Assembly: GCF_004793545.1 (NCBI RefSeq)
Contig: NZ_SRYA01000012.1
Coordinates: 1-64,000 of the forward strand
Direction of reading: 5' to 3'
DNA length: 64,000 nucleotides
DNA from: Petralouisia muris
GTDB lineage: Bacteria > Bacillota > Clostridia > Lachnospirales > Lachnospiraceae
The notes below the pieces were generated by a model. That model was not told the DNA's origin and ran no database searches. It was given only the letters and a program-made list of their open reading frames with translations. Of this stretch, positions 52,579-62,532 are shown in pieces; position 1 is the stretch's first letter, and each line of letters starts with the position of its first letter. The translations under genes were made by a program, and so were the position numbers.

Positions 52579-54242
52579 TACCTCTGTTCTGTCAGCTTTT
52601 GTCCATCCATGGGAAGATATCTGTGGAGAAATCTGCGTATCTCCTCCTGCATGGTTTCTGCAATCCGCTCTACATTCTGGGAATTTGCCGGCTGAGGCTC
52701 CGGAATTACCTTTTCAATGATCCCCAGTTCTTTCAAATCTTCTGCTGTCACGCGCATCTGTTCTGCCGCCTCTGGCGCCCTGGACGCGTCTTTCCACATA
52801 ATGGAAGCAAATCCTTCCGGGGATAAAATAGTATAAGTGGCGTTTTCCATCATCCACACTTCATTTCCGACTGCAAGGGCAAGCGCTCCGCCGCTGCCGC
52901 CTTCGCCGATCACAATGCTGAGTACGGGAACTGTCAGGTCTGACATTTCAAAAAGATTCCTTGCAATCGCTTCTCCCTGTCCCCGCGCTTCCGCTTCCAT
53001 GCCGCAAAACGCTCCCGGCGTATCCACAAAACAAATAATGGGACGGCGGAATTTTTCTGCCTGCTTCATCAGCCGCAACGCCTTCCGATAGCCTTCCGGT
53101 GAGGGCATTCCGAAATTTCTGGTAATGTTTTCTTTGGTGGTTTTCCCTTTCTGCTGCCCAATCACAGTCACCGGACAGCCGTCCAGATATCCGATTCCGC
53201 CTACAACGGCTCCGTCATCTGCAAAATGCCGATCGCCGTGAAGCTCTGTAAAATCTGTAAATATTTCCTGGATATATTCCAACGCCCCTGGTCTGTCCTG
53301 GGCTCTGGCGCGCTGTACTCTTTCCCAGGCGGATGCCCGCTCCGTCCCCTTGGAATTTCCAGCTTCTCTGGCATGCTTCCTGCGGTTTGGAATCAGCGCC
53401 TCTTTTGCTTCCACCTGCCTGTGCATCACAATGAATTTTACCAGGGTTTCTTTCAGGTCTTCCCGTTCCACAATATTGTCAATCAACCCATGCTCCAGCA
53501 GAAATTCCGCCCGCTGAAAGCCCTCCGGCAATTTCTGGCGAATGGTCTGTTCAATCACCCTGGGGCCTGCAAATCCCACCAATGCCCCTGGTTCTGCCAG
53601 AATAATATCTCCCAGCATAGCAAAACTGGCTGTGACGCCTCCGGTGGTAGGATCGGTCAGAACGGAAATATAGAGAAGCCCTGCCTCAGAATGACGCTTC
53701 AATGCGGCGGAAGTTTTTGCCATCTGCATCAGGGAAACCATTCCCTCCTGCATTCTCGCACCGCCGGAACAGGTAAAAATAATGACTGGAAGCTGTTCTT
53801 TGGTGGCCTGTTCCACAGCCCTGGTAATTTTTTCTCCTACTACATAACCCATGCTTCCCATCAAAAACCTTCCGTCACAGACGCAGACTACCGCTGGCTC
53901 TCCGTGAATGGCGCACCGGCCGCAGGTAACTGCCTCGTCAATCCGTAAGCGCTCCTTTAAGGACGCCGTTTTCTCCTGATAATCCGGATAATTCAGGGGA
54001 TCCCTGTTTTCAATCCCTTCGTCCCATTTTTCATAAGTGCCTTTATCCGCTACCATCCGCAGACGTTTCTTTGTGCTGACACGGAAATATTTTCCGCATT
54101 TATAACAAATATAATGATTCTGCCTGACATCTTCCTTGTAGAGAAGCTCCCCGCAGCCTTCGCATTTGATCCATAGTCCTTCCGGTACGGTGGGTTCTTT
54201 TCCTGATGTAAACACAGAACCTGTTTTCTTAAACTTCAGCAT
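52557..54242 (-). CDS. accDA: Fused acetyl-CoA carboxylase carboxyltransferase (AccD-AccA)
   Basis: A 561-residue single chain with both carboxyltransferase halves. Residues 1 to about 275 are AccD, with a Cys4 zinc finger (Cys 27, 30, 46, 49) and [17 protein letters not shown]-type blocks. A short linker (about 276-303) leads to AccA (about 304-561), with [17 protein letters not shown], and a shortened AccA N-terminal coiled coil. In most bacteria accA and accD are separate genes. It transfers CO2 from biotin to acetyl-CoA to make malonyl-CoA. It overlaps accC by 14 bases. Confidence 0.93.
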   Translation of the reverse strand: MLKFKKTGSVFTSGKEPTVPEGLWIKCEGCGELLYKEDVRQNHYICYKCGKYFRVSTKKRLRMVADKGTYEKWDEGIENRDPLNYPDYQEKTASLKERLRIDEAVTCGRCAIHGEPAVVCVCDGRFLMGSMGYVVGEKITRAVEQATKEQLPVIIFTCSGGARMQEGMVSLMQMAKTSAALKRHSEAGLLYISVLTDPTTGGVTASFAMLGDIILAEPGALVGFAGPRVIEQTIRQKLPEGFQRAEFLLEHGLIDNIVEREDLKETLVKFIVMHRQVEAKEALIPNRRKHAREAGNSKGTERASAWERVQRARAQDRPGALEYIQEIFTDFTELHGDRHFADDGAVVGGIGYLDGCPVTVIGQQKGKTTKENITRNFGMPSPEGYRKALRLMKQAEKFRRPIICFVDTPGAFCGMEAEARGQGEAIARNLFEMSDLTVPVLSIVIGEGGSGGALALAVGNEVWMMENATYTILSPEGFASIMWKDASRAPEAAEQMRVTAEDLKELGIIEKVIPEPQPANSQNVERIAETMQEEIRRFLHRYLPMDGQKLTEQRYERFRNM

Positions 54243-55602
54243 CTATTTCCCTACTTTCCTCTGATTCATAATATTCCGGAATAAAATTCGTATTGACATT
54301 TCCTGACAAAAATACCGGATGATTCAGCATATCATACTGGAAATCCAGATTGGTGGTAATTCCATCCACTACCACTTCCCCCAGTGCGCTGCGCATTTTC
54401 CGAATGGCGTCCTCTCTGTCCTCTCCATGTACAATCACCTTCGCCACCATGGAGTCATAAAAAGGCGGAATGGCATATCCATTATACAAAGCAGACTCAA
54501 TCCGCACGCCGTTGCCTCCAGGAAAATGCAAATCCTTCACGGTTCCCGGACAGGGCATGAAATTTCTTTCAGGATCTTCTGCATTAATTCTGCATTCAAT
54601 GGCATGACCCTTCAATACAATCTCTTCCTGGCGCATATGCAGCGGCTCTCCTGCCGCAATCCGAATCTGTTCCTTTACCAGGTCAATCCCTGTTACCATC
54701 TCAGTGACCGGATGCTCCACCTGAATTCTGGTATTCATTTCCATAAAATAAAAATTTTTGTGCTTATCCAGCAAAAACTCTATCGTTCCTGCATTTTCGT
54801 AGCAGGCTGCTTTCGCTGCCAGAGCCGCTGTTTCACCCATTTTCTGCCGCAGCTCTTCTGTCATTACTGCACAGGGAGATTCTTCTAACATTTTCTGATG
54901 ACGTCTCTGAATGGAGCAGTCACGCTCTCCTAGCCAGAGTACCTTTCCAAATTTATCTGCAAGAATCTGAATCTCAATGTGCCTGGGCTCTTCGATATAT
55001 TTTTCAATATACATGGTATTGTCCCCGAAGGCATTGATAGATTCCTGCTGTGCCAGCCGAAAATGGTTTTCAAATTCTGAAATGTCTGCAGCAACGCGCA
55101 TTCCCTTTCCGCCGCCTCCGGAGGAGGCTTTTATCATTACCGGAAATCCAATTTCTTTTGCGATTTCCAATCCCTGTTCCCACTCATAGATCGGCTCTTT
55201 CGTTCCTGGAATCACCGGAATCCCCGCTTCCATCATAGTGAGCCTTGCCTGTGATTTATTTCCCATCTTACCGATAATCTCACCGGAAGGCCCGATAAAT
55301 GCAATGCCGCAGCTTTCACACATATTTGCAAAATGCTCATTTTCCGATAAAAATCCAAATCCCGGATGGATTGCCTGGGCTTTGGTGGCAATGGCTGCAC
55401 TTAAGACTCTCTCCATATTCAAATAGCTGTCTGCTACCGGAGCCTTCCCAATACAGACTGCTTCGTCTGCCAGCTGTGTGTGCAGTGATTCCCGATCTGC
55501 CTCTGAATATACTGCCACCGACAGGATTCCCATTTCCCTGCATGCCCGAATAATCCGAACTGCAATCTCTCCCCGGTTGGCAATCAATATTTTCTGAAAC
55601 AT
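54229..55602 (-). CDS. accC: Biotin carboxylase
   Basis: A 457-residue ATP-grasp enzyme that carboxylates the biotin of AccB. It has [20 protein letters not shown], the glycine-rich [11 protein letters not shown] loop and [23 protein letters not shown] precedes the ATG. It precedes accDA in the operon. Confidence 0.96.
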   Translation of the reverse strand: MFQKILIANRGEIAVRIIRACREMGILSVAVYSEADRESLHTQLADEAVCIGKAPVADSYLNMERVLSAAIATKAQAIHPGFGFLSENEHFANMCESCGIAFIGPSGEIIGKMGNKSQARLTMMEAGIPVIPGTKEPIYEWEQGLEIAKEIGFPVMIKASSGGGGKGMRVAADISEFENHFRLAQQESINAFGDNTMYIEKYIEEPRHIEIQILADKFGKVLWLGERDCSIQRRHQKMLEESPCAVMTEELRQKMGETAALAAKAACYENAGTIEFLLDKHKNFYFMEMNTRIQVEHPVTEMVTGIDLVKEQIRIAAGEPLHMRQEEIVLKGHAIECRINAEDPERNFMPCPGTVKDLHFPGGNGVRIESALYNGYAIPPFYDSMVAKVIVHGEDREDAIRKMRSALGEVVVDGITTNLDFQYDMLNHPVFLSGNVNTNFIPEYYESEESREIDAEV

Positions 55603-55697
55603 ATAAAATGCTCCTTTAACTTTTATTAATTATGTAAGCCTTTTTCTTCTGCTCCACGCTCTCTTTTCGCTAATGAAAATTCTGGCTAAACACAGCA

Positions 55698-56126
55698 CTA
55701 ATTCACGGCAAAGGTAAGCTCTGCAGTTACGGCAACTTTTCCATTTACCATAGCTTTTGCGCTTCCCACGCCTACCGGCCCTTTTTGTTTTACAATTTCC
55801 AGTTCCAACGTCAGCACATCCCCCGGAACCACCTTCTGCTTGAACCTGGCATTGTTGATCGCTCCAAAATAAGCAGTCTTTCCTTTGAAATCCGGCTGGC
55901 TTAATATGGCAACCGCCCCGGTCTGGGCCAGCGCTTCTACAATCAGCACGCCCGGCATCACTGGTTCTCCCGGAAAATGGCCTGCAAAAAACGGTTCATT
56001 ATAGGTTACGCATTTTTTCCCTACCGCCCGCTTTCCCGGCTCCAGCTCTTCTATAGTGTCGATCAGCAAAAAAGGCTGACGATGGGGAATGATTTCCATA
56101 ATCTCTCTGGTTCCCATCAGTGACAT
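55698..56126 (-). CDS. fabZ: 3-hydroxyacyl-ACP dehydratase FabZ
   Basis: A 142-residue hotdog-fold enzyme that removes water from 3-hydroxyacyl-ACP. The catalytic His is in [29 protein letters not shown] carries the Glu region. The start at 56126 has GGAGGG 6 bases upstream. Confidence 0.96.
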   Translation of the reverse strand: MSLMGTREIMEIIPHRQPFLLIDTIEELEPGKRAVGKKCVTYNEPFFAGHFPGEPVMPGVLIVEALAQTGAVAILSQPDFKGKTAYFGAINNARFKQKVVPGDVLTLELEIVKQKGPVGVGSAKAMVNGKVAVTAELTFAVN

Positions 56127-56198
56127 AACAGTCCCTCCTGACAATATAATACAATTCTAATTTAATTATTTACTAATTACCGTCTATCCAGCGCTTAT

Positions 56199-56666
56199 TT
56201 ATCCAATTATAAACAGCGGTTGGCCGTACTCAATGACATCTTCATTGGATACCAGAATCTGCTTCACAATACCGTCGTAATCACTTTCAATTTCATTCAT
56301 CAGCTTCATAGCTTCCACAATTCCAAGCACCTGGCCCTTAGATACAGGATCGCCCACCTTTACAAAAGGCTCCGATTCCGGATCCGGCGCACTGTAAAAG
56401 GTTCCCACCAACGGAGATTTCACAACATTTCCCTCTGCCTGCCCGCTTTCATTGCCGCCTGAAATTCCTGACGCACCTGCTGTTTCTGCTGCTGTAAGAA
56501 CCGGAAGTCCGCTTCCCGTGGTCTCTGCCACATTATTTATCGTGACCAGCTTCTGCTTCTTATCCTTTTTCATGGAAATGGACACTCCGTTTTCTTCATA
56601 GGAAAAGCGGGTCAGCTCTGATTCGGAAACTGCCTGAATTAATTTCACAAGATTATCAAATTCCAT
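56199..56666 (-). CDS. accB: Biotin carboxyl carrier protein AccB
   Basis: A 155-residue carrier. It has an N-terminal helical part, a Gly/Ala/Ser linker, and a C-terminal biotinyl domain with the biotinylated Lys in [22 protein letters not shown] precedes the ATG at 56666. It starts 4 bases after the fabF stop. The 72-base gap to fabZ shows no strong promoter. Confidence 0.95.
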   Translation of the reverse strand: MEFDNLVKLIQAVSESELTRFSYEENGVSISMKKDKKQKLVTINNVAETTGSGLPVLTAAETAGASGISGGNESGQAEGNVVKSPLVGTFYSAPDPESEPFVKVGDPVSKGQVLGIVEAMKLMNEIESDYDGIVKQILVSNEDVIEYGQPLFIIG

Positions 56667-56670
56667 ATCA

Positions 56671-57912
56671 TTACTCCTGTTCTTCAAACTTTTTCAAAAG
56701 AAGGCTGGCATTATGTCCTCCAAAGCCCAGAGAATTTGTTAAAGCATAATTAAATTTCTTCTCTATTCCATTGCCTTTCATATAATTCAGATCTAATTCT
56801 TCCTCTGATTCCTGCAAGCCCACAGTTGCATGGATATAGTCATGCTGCATCTGCAGAATACATGCAATTACCTCCACTGCTCCGGCTGCTCCCAACAAAT
56901 GGCCAATCATGGATTTGGTAGAATTGATCTTCATGTGATATGCATGTTCTTTGAAGGCCAGCTTAATGGCTCTTGTCTCAAACAGATCATTGTGGTGAGT
57001 ACTGGTCCCATGGGCATTAATATATTCTATCTCTTCTGGTGATACCCCTGCATCCCTTATGGCGTTTTTCATTGCCATAGCAGCTCCCATGCCGTCCTCT
57101 GCCGGAGAAGTAATGTGATAAGCATCGCTGGTAGCTCCGTATCCTGCAATTTCCGCCAGAATATGAGCGCCACGCTTTTGGGCATGCTCTAATTCTTCCA
57201 ATACTACCACACCTGCTCCTTCTCCCATTACAAATCCGCTGCGGTCTTTATCAAAGGGTATAGAACATCTGCTGCAATCATTACTGGAAGATAATGCGGT
57301 TAACGCGGTAAATCCGCCGATTCCAATAGGGGTAATGGAACTTTCTGTTCCTCCTGCCACCATTACGTCTGCATCCCCTGTCTGAATAGTGCGGAAGGCT
57401 TCTCCGATGGAGTGAGTGCCGGTGGCGCAGGCAGTTACCACGTTCAGACTTTTTCCCTTTAACCCAAACTGGATGGAAACATTTCCTGCCGCCATATTGG
57501 TTATCATCAACGGCACCAGCAGAGGATTAATCCTGCCCGGTCCCCGTTCCAGCATTTTCTTGTGCTCCCGCTCTAATGCCTGTAAGCTTCCAACGCCGGA
57601 ACCAATGGCACAGCCCACCCGATAAGGATCCTCCTGTTCCATCTGAATACCAGACTGCTCCAGAGCTTCTTTTGCGGCTGCAACTGCATACTGGCAGAAC
57701 AATTCCATACGTTTGGCGGATTTCACATCCATATAATTTTTTCCTTCAAATCCTTTGACGCTTGCCGCTACCTTCACTTTGAAATCCGATGTATCAAACT
57801 GGGTAATTTCACTGAATCCTGTTTTCCCTTCTTTCAGCCCTTCCCAAAATTCTTCTATATTTAATCCAATGGGCGTAATGGCGCCCATGCCGGTAACTAC
57901 AACTCTCTTCAT
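56671..57912 (-). CDS. fabF: 3-oxoacyl-ACP synthase II FabF
   Basis: A 413-residue condensing enzyme. The catalytic Cys is at 162 ([12 protein letters not shown]), with the two His in [11 protein letters not shown] (near 302) and [12 protein letters not shown] (near 339). It elongates acyl-ACP with malonyl-ACP. GGAAGGAG precedes the ATG. No fabH is in the window. Confidence 0.96.
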   Translation of the reverse strand: MKRVVVTGMGAITPIGLNIEEFWEGLKEGKTGFSEITQFDTSDFKVKVAASVKGFEGKNYMDVKSAKRMELFCQYAVAAAKEALEQSGIQMEQEDPYRVGCAIGSGVGSLQALEREHKKMLERGPGRINPLLVPLMITNMAAGNVSIQFGLKGKSLNVVTACATGTHSIGEAFRTIQTGDADVMVAGGTESSITPIGIGGFTALTALSSSNDCSRCSIPFDKDRSGFVMGEGAGVVVLEELEHAQKRGAHILAEIAGYGATSDAYHITSPAEDGMGAAMAMKNAIRDAGVSPEEIEYINAHGTSTHHNDLFETRAIKLAFKEHAYHMKINSTKSMIGHLLGAAGAVEVIACILQMQHDYIHATVGLQESEEELDLNYMKGNGIEKKFNYALTNSLGFGGHNASLLLKKFEEQE

Positions 57913-57925
57913 TCTGTCTCCTTCC

Positions 57926-58669
57926 TTACATGCCCATGCCGCCGTCTACCTGCAATACCTGGCCTGTAATATAAGATGCTTCCTCAGAAACTAAAAAGCA
58001 CACTGCATTTGCCACTTCTTCCGCCTTGCCGAAACGTCCGAAAGGAATCTGGGCTTTGCCGGCCTCCACAGCCGACTCCGGCAGTTTCTCCGTCATTTCT
58101 GTCTCAATAAATCCGGGAGCCACTGCATTGACGCGTATTTCTCTGGAAGCAAGCTCTCTGGCCAAAGATTTTGTAAACCCAATCACGCCTGCTTTGGAAG
58201 CCGCATAATTGGTCTGGCCTGGATTACCCAGAATACCGGAAATGGAAGAAATATTTACAATACATCCCGATTTCTGCTTTAACATCTGTCTTGCCGCATG
58301 TTTGGAGGTGTGAAACACCCCCTTTAAATTGGTGTCGAGCACTGCGTCAAATTCTTCTTCCTTCATCTTAAGAATCAGGTTATCTCTGGTAATTCCTGCA
58401 TTATTTACCAAAATGTCCAGCCGCTTCTGCTCTGACACAATCTTCTTCATCATGGCTTCCACCGCTTCCGGATCTGACACACTGCATCCAAAACTTACAG
58501 CCTTGCCGCCTTTTTTAATAATTTCAGATACTACCTGCTCTGCCGATTCCCTGGAACCATTATAATTTACAATCACCATGGCTCCCTCTTCCCCCAGCTT
58601 CAACGCTATGGCTCTGCCGATTCCCCGGGAAGCTCCGGTAACAAGAGCTGTTTTTCCTTCTAATCTCAT
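57926..58669 (-). CDS. fabG: 3-oxoacyl-ACP reductase FabG
   Basis: A 247-residue short-chain dehydrogenase. It has the NADPH motif TGASRGIGRAIA and the catalytic Ser-Tyr-Lys (SSISGILG, NYAASKAG). It reduces 3-oxoacyl-ACP. It lies between fabF and fabD. Confidence 0.95.
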   Translation of the reverse strand: MRLEGKTALVTGASRGIGRAIALKLGEEGAMVIVNYNGSRESAEQVVSEIIKKGGKAVSFGCSVSDPEAVEAMMKKIVSEQKRLDILVNNAGITRDNLILKMKEEEFDAVLDTNLKGVFHTSKHAARQMLKQKSGCIVNISSISGILGNPGQTNYAASKAGVIGFTKSLARELASREIRVNAVAPGFIETEMTEKLPESAVEAGKAQIPFGRFGKAEEVANAVCFLVSEEASYITGQVLQVDGGMGM

Positions 58670-58687
58670 TATGAATTCCCAGCCTTC

Positions 58688-59620
58688 CTATTTTACATCT
58701 ACTTTCAGGATTTCCAGAAGTTTTTCCATATCTTCCACAGTTTCTACATGGTAACTGTCAAGCTGCGGCGCAATTTTTTTCAGAAAACCGGACAGCGTTT
58801 TTTTAGGTCCGATTTCAATAAATGTGTCCACTCCTTCTGCCGCCATCAGCTCCACACTCTGCTGCCAGCGCACGGAAGAGGAAATCTGCTGCTCTAACAA
58901 CCCTTTCACATCTTCTTTGTCCAGCACATATTCTGCTGTTACATTAGAAATATAAGGCGTGGTAAGTTCTCCGATTGACACATGTTCCAGTTCATCTGCC
59001 AGTTTCTTCCCGGCTTCTTCAAGCATTCTGGAATGGAATGGACCGCTGACGTTCAAAGGCATACACCGTTTTGCACCGGCTTCTTTCATCTTTTCCGCCG
59101 CTTTATTTACCGCCTTTTCCTCTCCGCTGATAACAATCTGCCCTGGACAGTTATAATTCGCCACTGAAACTATCCCTTCCGTCTCTTCACAGATTGTTTC
59201 CACTGTATTTGCGTCAAGGCCCATTACCGCCGTCATCGCTCCGCCGGTAGGAACCGCTTCCTGCATAAACTTGCCGCGTTTCACCACAAGCTCTAATGCA
59301 TCCCGCATGCTTAAACCGCCGGAGGCTGTCAATGCGGCATATTCTCCTAAACTTAAACCTGCATTTACGGAAGAAGTCACTCCTTTTTCTTCCAGCACTC
59401 TTAAAATAGCAAGTTCTACCGTCAGCATTGCAATCTGTGTGTATTTTGTAATATGAAGATTGTCATTTTCCCGGAAAATCAACTCCTCCATTGCCATTCC
59501 GGATACTTTTCCCGCAATGGCAAACACTTCTTTTGCCCTGTCAAAATTCTCATAAAAATCTCTTCCCATTCCTGTGTACTGTGCACCCTGGCCTGGAAAG
59601 ATAAATGCAATTTTTCTCAT
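58688..59620 (-). CDS. fabD: Malonyl-CoA-ACP transacylase FabD
   Basis: A 310-residue transacylase. The active Ser is in AGLSLGEYAALTASG, and the catalytic His in GPFHSRML. It also has FIFPGQGAQYTGMG. It loads malonyl onto AcpP. AAGGAG precedes the ATG. Confidence 0.96.
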   Translation of the reverse strand: MRKIAFIFPGQGAQYTGMGRDFYENFDRAKEVFAIAGKVSGMAMEELIFRENDNLHITKYTQIAMLTVELAILRVLEEKGVTSSVNAGLSLGEYAALTASGGLSMRDALELVVKRGKFMQEAVPTGGAMTAVMGLDANTVETICEETEGIVSVANYNCPGQIVISGEEKAVNKAAEKMKEAGAKRCMPLNVSGPFHSRMLEEAGKKLADELEHVSIGELTTPYISNVTAEYVLDKEDVKGLLEQQISSSVRWQQSVELMAAEGVDTFIEIGPKKTLSGFLKKIAPQLDSYHVETVEDMEKLLEILKVDVK

Positions 59621-59621
59621 T

Positions 59622-60557
59622 TTACACTCCTTGCATCAAAGCTTTCGCTTCCTTCACTATCTCTTCTACAATTTCCTGACAAGTCTGCTCTTTATGAATC
59701 ATTCCTGCAATCTGGCCTGCCATAACGGTTCCGTGCTTCACATCCCCCTCCATCACTGCATTCCGCAGGGAGCCTACGGTTAATAGCTCCAGTTCTTCAA
59801 AGGGAACGCCTTCCTGCTCTTTTTGTATGTATTCTTTTGTCATCTGATTGCGGAGCTGGCGGATGGGATGGCCGTGGCTTCTCCCCGTTACCGCAGAATC
59901 AATATCTTTCGCCTTGATAATCCGTTCCTTATAATTGGGATGGCAGATGGATTCTTTCGCCACCACAAATCTGGTCCCAAGCTGCACTGCCTCTGCGCCA
60001 AGCATAAAAGCGGCTGCCATTCCTCTCCCGTCGCCAATTCCGCCGGCGGCAATCACCGGCACCTTCACTGCATCCACAACCTGAGGCACCAATGTCATAG
60101 TGGTGGCTGCGCCGATATGCCCTCCGGATTCTGTGCCTTCTGCAATGACTGCATCTGCACCGCCACGTTCCATCATTCTTGCCAGAGCCACACTTGCCAC
60201 TACCGGAATTACTTTTGCTCCGGCTGCTTTCCACATTTCCATATATTTTCCAGGATTTCCGGCGCCGGTGGTAATAACAGGCACCTTCTCTTCCACAAGC
60301 ACCTGGGCCACTTCATCGGCATAAGGGCTTAAAAGCATCACATTTACGCCAATAGGCTTATCCGTCAGCTCCCGCGCCTTACGGATTTCATTCCTTACCC
60401 AGTCTGCCGGGGCATTGGCCGCTCCGATAATTCCCAATCCACCGGCGGCAGACACTGCCGCTGCCAGATGATGTTCTGCCACCCAGGCCATTCCTCCCTG
60501 AATAACAGGAACCTCTATCTGTAACAGATCTGTAATTCTTGTTTTAAACTGCTGCAT
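59622..60557 (-). CDS. fabK: Enoyl-ACP reductase II FabK
   Basis: A 311-residue FMN-dependent enoyl-ACP reductase. It has PVIQGGMAWVAEHHLAAAVS, AEGTESGGHIGAATTM and VIAAGGIGDGRGMAAAF. It is the only enoyl reductase in this operon (no FabI or FabL), which usually predicts triclosan insensitivity. It follows acpP by 3 bases. Confidence 0.93.
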   Translation of the reverse strand: MQQFKTRITDLLQIEVPVIQGGMAWVAEHHLAAAVSAAGGLGIIGAANAPADWVRNEIRKARELTDKPIGVNVMLLSPYADEVAQVLVEEKVPVITTGAGNPGKYMEMWKAAGAKVIPVVASVALARMMERGGADAVIAEGTESGGHIGAATTMTLVPQVVDAVKVPVIAAGGIGDGRGMAAAFMLGAEAVQLGTRFVVAKESICHPNYKERIIKAKDIDSAVTGRSHGHPIRQLRNQMTKEYIQKEQEGVPFEELELLTVGSLRNAVMEGDVKHGTVMAGQIAGMIHKEQTCQEIVEEIVKEAKALMQGV

Positions 60558-60560
60558 CTC

Positions 60561-60791
60561 TTATTCCACACCTTTTTCCTTCAAATACTCTACTACATCC
60601 CCAACTGTTGCCAGCTTCTCTAAGTCCTCTGAGGGGATTTCCACGGAATATTCATCCTCTAAAGCCATAACCAGTTCAAATAAATCTAAAGAATCTGCTC
60701 CCAGGTCATCTTTAAAAGAAGTTTCCAATGTAATTCCATCTGCTTCTGTGCTCAACTGCTCTGCAATAATTTCTTTCATTCTTTCAAACAT
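60561..60791 (-). CDS. acpP: Acyl carrier protein
   Basis: A 76-residue carrier with the phosphopantetheine Ser at residue 34 in [21 protein letters not shown] precedes the ATG. It is first in the fatty acid operon. Confidence 0.95.
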   Translation of the reverse strand: MFERMKEIIAEQLSTEADGITLETSFKDDLGADSLDLFELVMALEDEYSVEIPSEDLEKLATVGDVVEYLKEKGVE

Positions 60792-60821
60792 TTCTATAAT
60801 CTCCTTTTAATCTTCAAATAT

Positions 60822-60834
60822 TTTGACACTCAAA
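60822..60834. promoter_or_regulatory. Palindromic operator candidate at the acpP promoter
   Basis: TTTGACACTCAAA is a perfect 5+5 inverted repeat with a 3-base spacer, just after the -10 box. The arms TTTGA/TCAAA resemble those described for the MarR-family fatty-acid regulator FabT. A second, weaker inverted repeat (TTTG-n5-CAAA) overlaps the -35 at 60854-60866. No fabT gene lies in the window. Confidence 0.5.
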
Positions 60835-60861
60835 GTATATCACAAAAAAATCCTTTGTCAA
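60834..60861 (-). promoter_or_regulatory. Sigma-A promoter of the fatty acid operon
   Basis: A perfect TTGACA (60856-60861) and TATACT (60834-60839) are 16 bases apart on the minus strand. It drives acpP and very likely the genes down to 51386. It is the strongest promoter in the window by eye. Confidence 0.75.
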
Positions 60862-60907
60862 TCAAAAAATACGATTTTTTTCCATATGATAGTAGAAATT
60901 TTTCCTT

Positions 60908-60920
60908 GCATATGATATGC
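60908..60920. promoter_or_regulatory. Perfect palindrome upstream of the HD-GYP gene
   Basis: GCATATGATATGC is a 6+6 inverted repeat with a 1-base centre in the divergent space between acpP and the HD-GYP gene. It could be an operator; no clear promoter for the HD-GYP gene was found beside it. Confidence 0.3.
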
Positions 60921-61003
60921 TATTCATAATAAGATTTATGAATTATATGACAGAGCTCTTCAAACGGGAATCTGCTGCTGTCACAACAAAGGGGGAAACC
61001 ATA

Positions 61004-62110
61004 ATGATCAAAACAGCTACAAAAGATTTGTCCGCAGGAATGGTGACTGCCGAACCCGTGTACAGTAAGACAGGGCAGCTTCTCTTCCCTGCAAATACCA
61101 TACTGACTTCTCAGCAAATTACTTATCTTGAATTCTATGGCGTTGAGTTTATTTCCATTATTCCGGAAAAGGATATCAATGACACTTCTTTGGATACTGC
61201 ATCGCCTGCCTCGGAAGCAAATCGTGAAACTTATGCCCAGAAAGTAAAGAAAAGCCGTAAATTCCACGAATTTAAAGTAGACTTTAACAAGAAAACAAAT
61301 ATGCTGAAGGATTGTTATAAGCAGTTAATCGATAAGAAAGAACCGTTAGATCCCGATGCGCTTCTGGATCAGGTCAGCAGCCTGTATTCCAACCACCTTA
61401 CATCCCTTTCTGTATTTGATATGCTGCATAACATGCGCCAGATTGACGACACTACCTATGCTCACAGCATCAATGTAGCCATCATCTCCCGTATGATGGG
61501 AGAATGGCTGGACATATCCGGAGAAGAACTAGAGACTCTGACTCTGGCAGGACTGCTTCATGACATTGGAAAGTGCATGATTGATCCAAAAGTGCTCAAT
61601 AAATCGGGGCCTTTGACAGAAGAAGAGTCTAAACATGTCCAAGAACATCCGACTCTGGGACTTCAGATTCTTACCGATAGTCAAAGCGCTGTTGATGAAC
61701 GGATACGTTCTGCCGTTTTGATGCACCATGAACGCTGTGACGGTTCCGGCTATCCTTCTGGGCTGAAAGGAAATGAAATCTCAGATTTTGCCAAAATCAT
61801 TGCGATTGCTGACGTATATGACGCTATGACCAGCAACCGCTGCCACCGGAAGGGTCTTTGCCCCTTTGACGTGATTGCCACCTTTGAACGAAAAGGATTT
61901 GAGCGGTACGAAACGAAATATCTGCTGCCATTCCTCTACCATATTATTGATACTTACATCGGCAATTCAGTTCTGTTAAACGACGGTTCTTCTGGAAAGG
62001 TTATAATGATTAACCGGCAATTTCTTTCCCGTCCCGTGGTCAGCACTGCCGCCGTTACCTATCTGGATTTGTCCAAGCATCCGGAACTCTATATTCAGGC
62101 TATTATATAG
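61004..62110 (+). CDS. HD-GYP domain c-di-GMP phosphodiesterase
   Basis: A 368-residue protein. The HD pair is at about 186-187 (LLHDIGKCMID), and the GYP block HHERCDGSGYP at about 241-251 is complete, with KIIAIADVYDAMTS after it. An N-terminal domain (about 1-130) of DUF3391-like type precedes. It likely breaks c-di-GMP; the PilZ protein at 14915 is a candidate effector. The start at 61004 has AGGGGG upstream; an earlier frame start has none. Confidence 0.9.
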   Translation: MIKTATKDLSAGMVTAEPVYSKTGQLLFPANTILTSQQITYLEFYGVEFISIIPEKDINDTSLDTASPASEANRETYAQKVKKSRKFHEFKVDFNKKTNMLKDCYKQLIDKKEPLDPDALLDQVSSLYSNHLTSLSVFDMLHNMRQIDDTTYAHSINVAIISRMMGEWLDISGEELETLTLAGLLHDIGKCMIDPKVLNKSGPLTEEESKHVQEHPTLGLQILTDSQSAVDERIRSAVLMHHERCDGSGYPSGLKGNEISDFAKIIAIADVYDAMTSNRCHRKGLCPFDVIATFERKGFERYETKYLLPFLYHIIDTYIGNSVLLNDGSSGKVIMINRQFLSRPVVSTAAVTYLDLSKHPELYIQAII

Positions 62111-62125
62111 GAAAGGAGCCGCCCC

Positions 62126-62467
62126 ATGAGCAATAAGCCAAATACCCACTCAGAACATGACGTATTAGAAGAGGATGATTCTGACATCCGCGTTACGCTA
62201 TCTATGGATGATAATTCCGAAGTGGAATGCCGGATTCTGACTATTTTTGAAATGGAGGATCAGGATTACATTGCACTGCTTCCTTTGGACGAAGAGGGCG
62301 ATGACAATGAAGAGGGCGAGGTCTTTATCTACCGCTATTTCGAAGATGATGACGGCAACCCCTCATTGGAAAATATTGAAGAAGAAAAGGAATTTCAGGC
62401 AGTTTCAGCGTGCTTTGATGATTTGCTGGAAGAAGCAGAATGGGATGCCCTGCTGGAAGATGATTAG
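62126..62467 (+). CDS. DUF1292 family protein
   Basis: A 113-residue very acidic protein of the DUF1292 family, with ECRILTIFEMEDQDYIALLPLD and EVFIYRYFED blocks. Its function is unknown. GAAAGGAGCC precedes the ATG. It lies 15 bases after the HD-GYP gene, so the two are probably cotranscribed. Confidence 0.88.
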   Translation: MSNKPNTHSEHDVLEEDDSDIRVTLSMDDNSEVECRILTIFEMEDQDYIALLPLDEEGDDNEEGEVFIYRYFEDDDGNPSLENIEEEKEFQAVSACFDDLLEEAEWDALLEDD

Positions 62468-62499
62468 CACTGCAGCACCCACAAGAATGATTTTTCCCA

Positions 62500-62532
62500 G
62501 GCGCAGGCAGCGGTTATTCCGCTGCCTGCGCC
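62500..62532 (+). terminator. Terminator hairpin shared with the end of the helicase gene
   Basis: GGCGCAGGCAGCGG (62500-62513) and its perfect complement (62519-62532) form a 14-pair stem with a 5-base loop. Plus-strand bases after it are TGCATTTCTTCC. It ends the HD-GYP/DUF1292 unit, and its right arm lies in the last codons of the convergent helicase gene. Confidence 0.6.
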
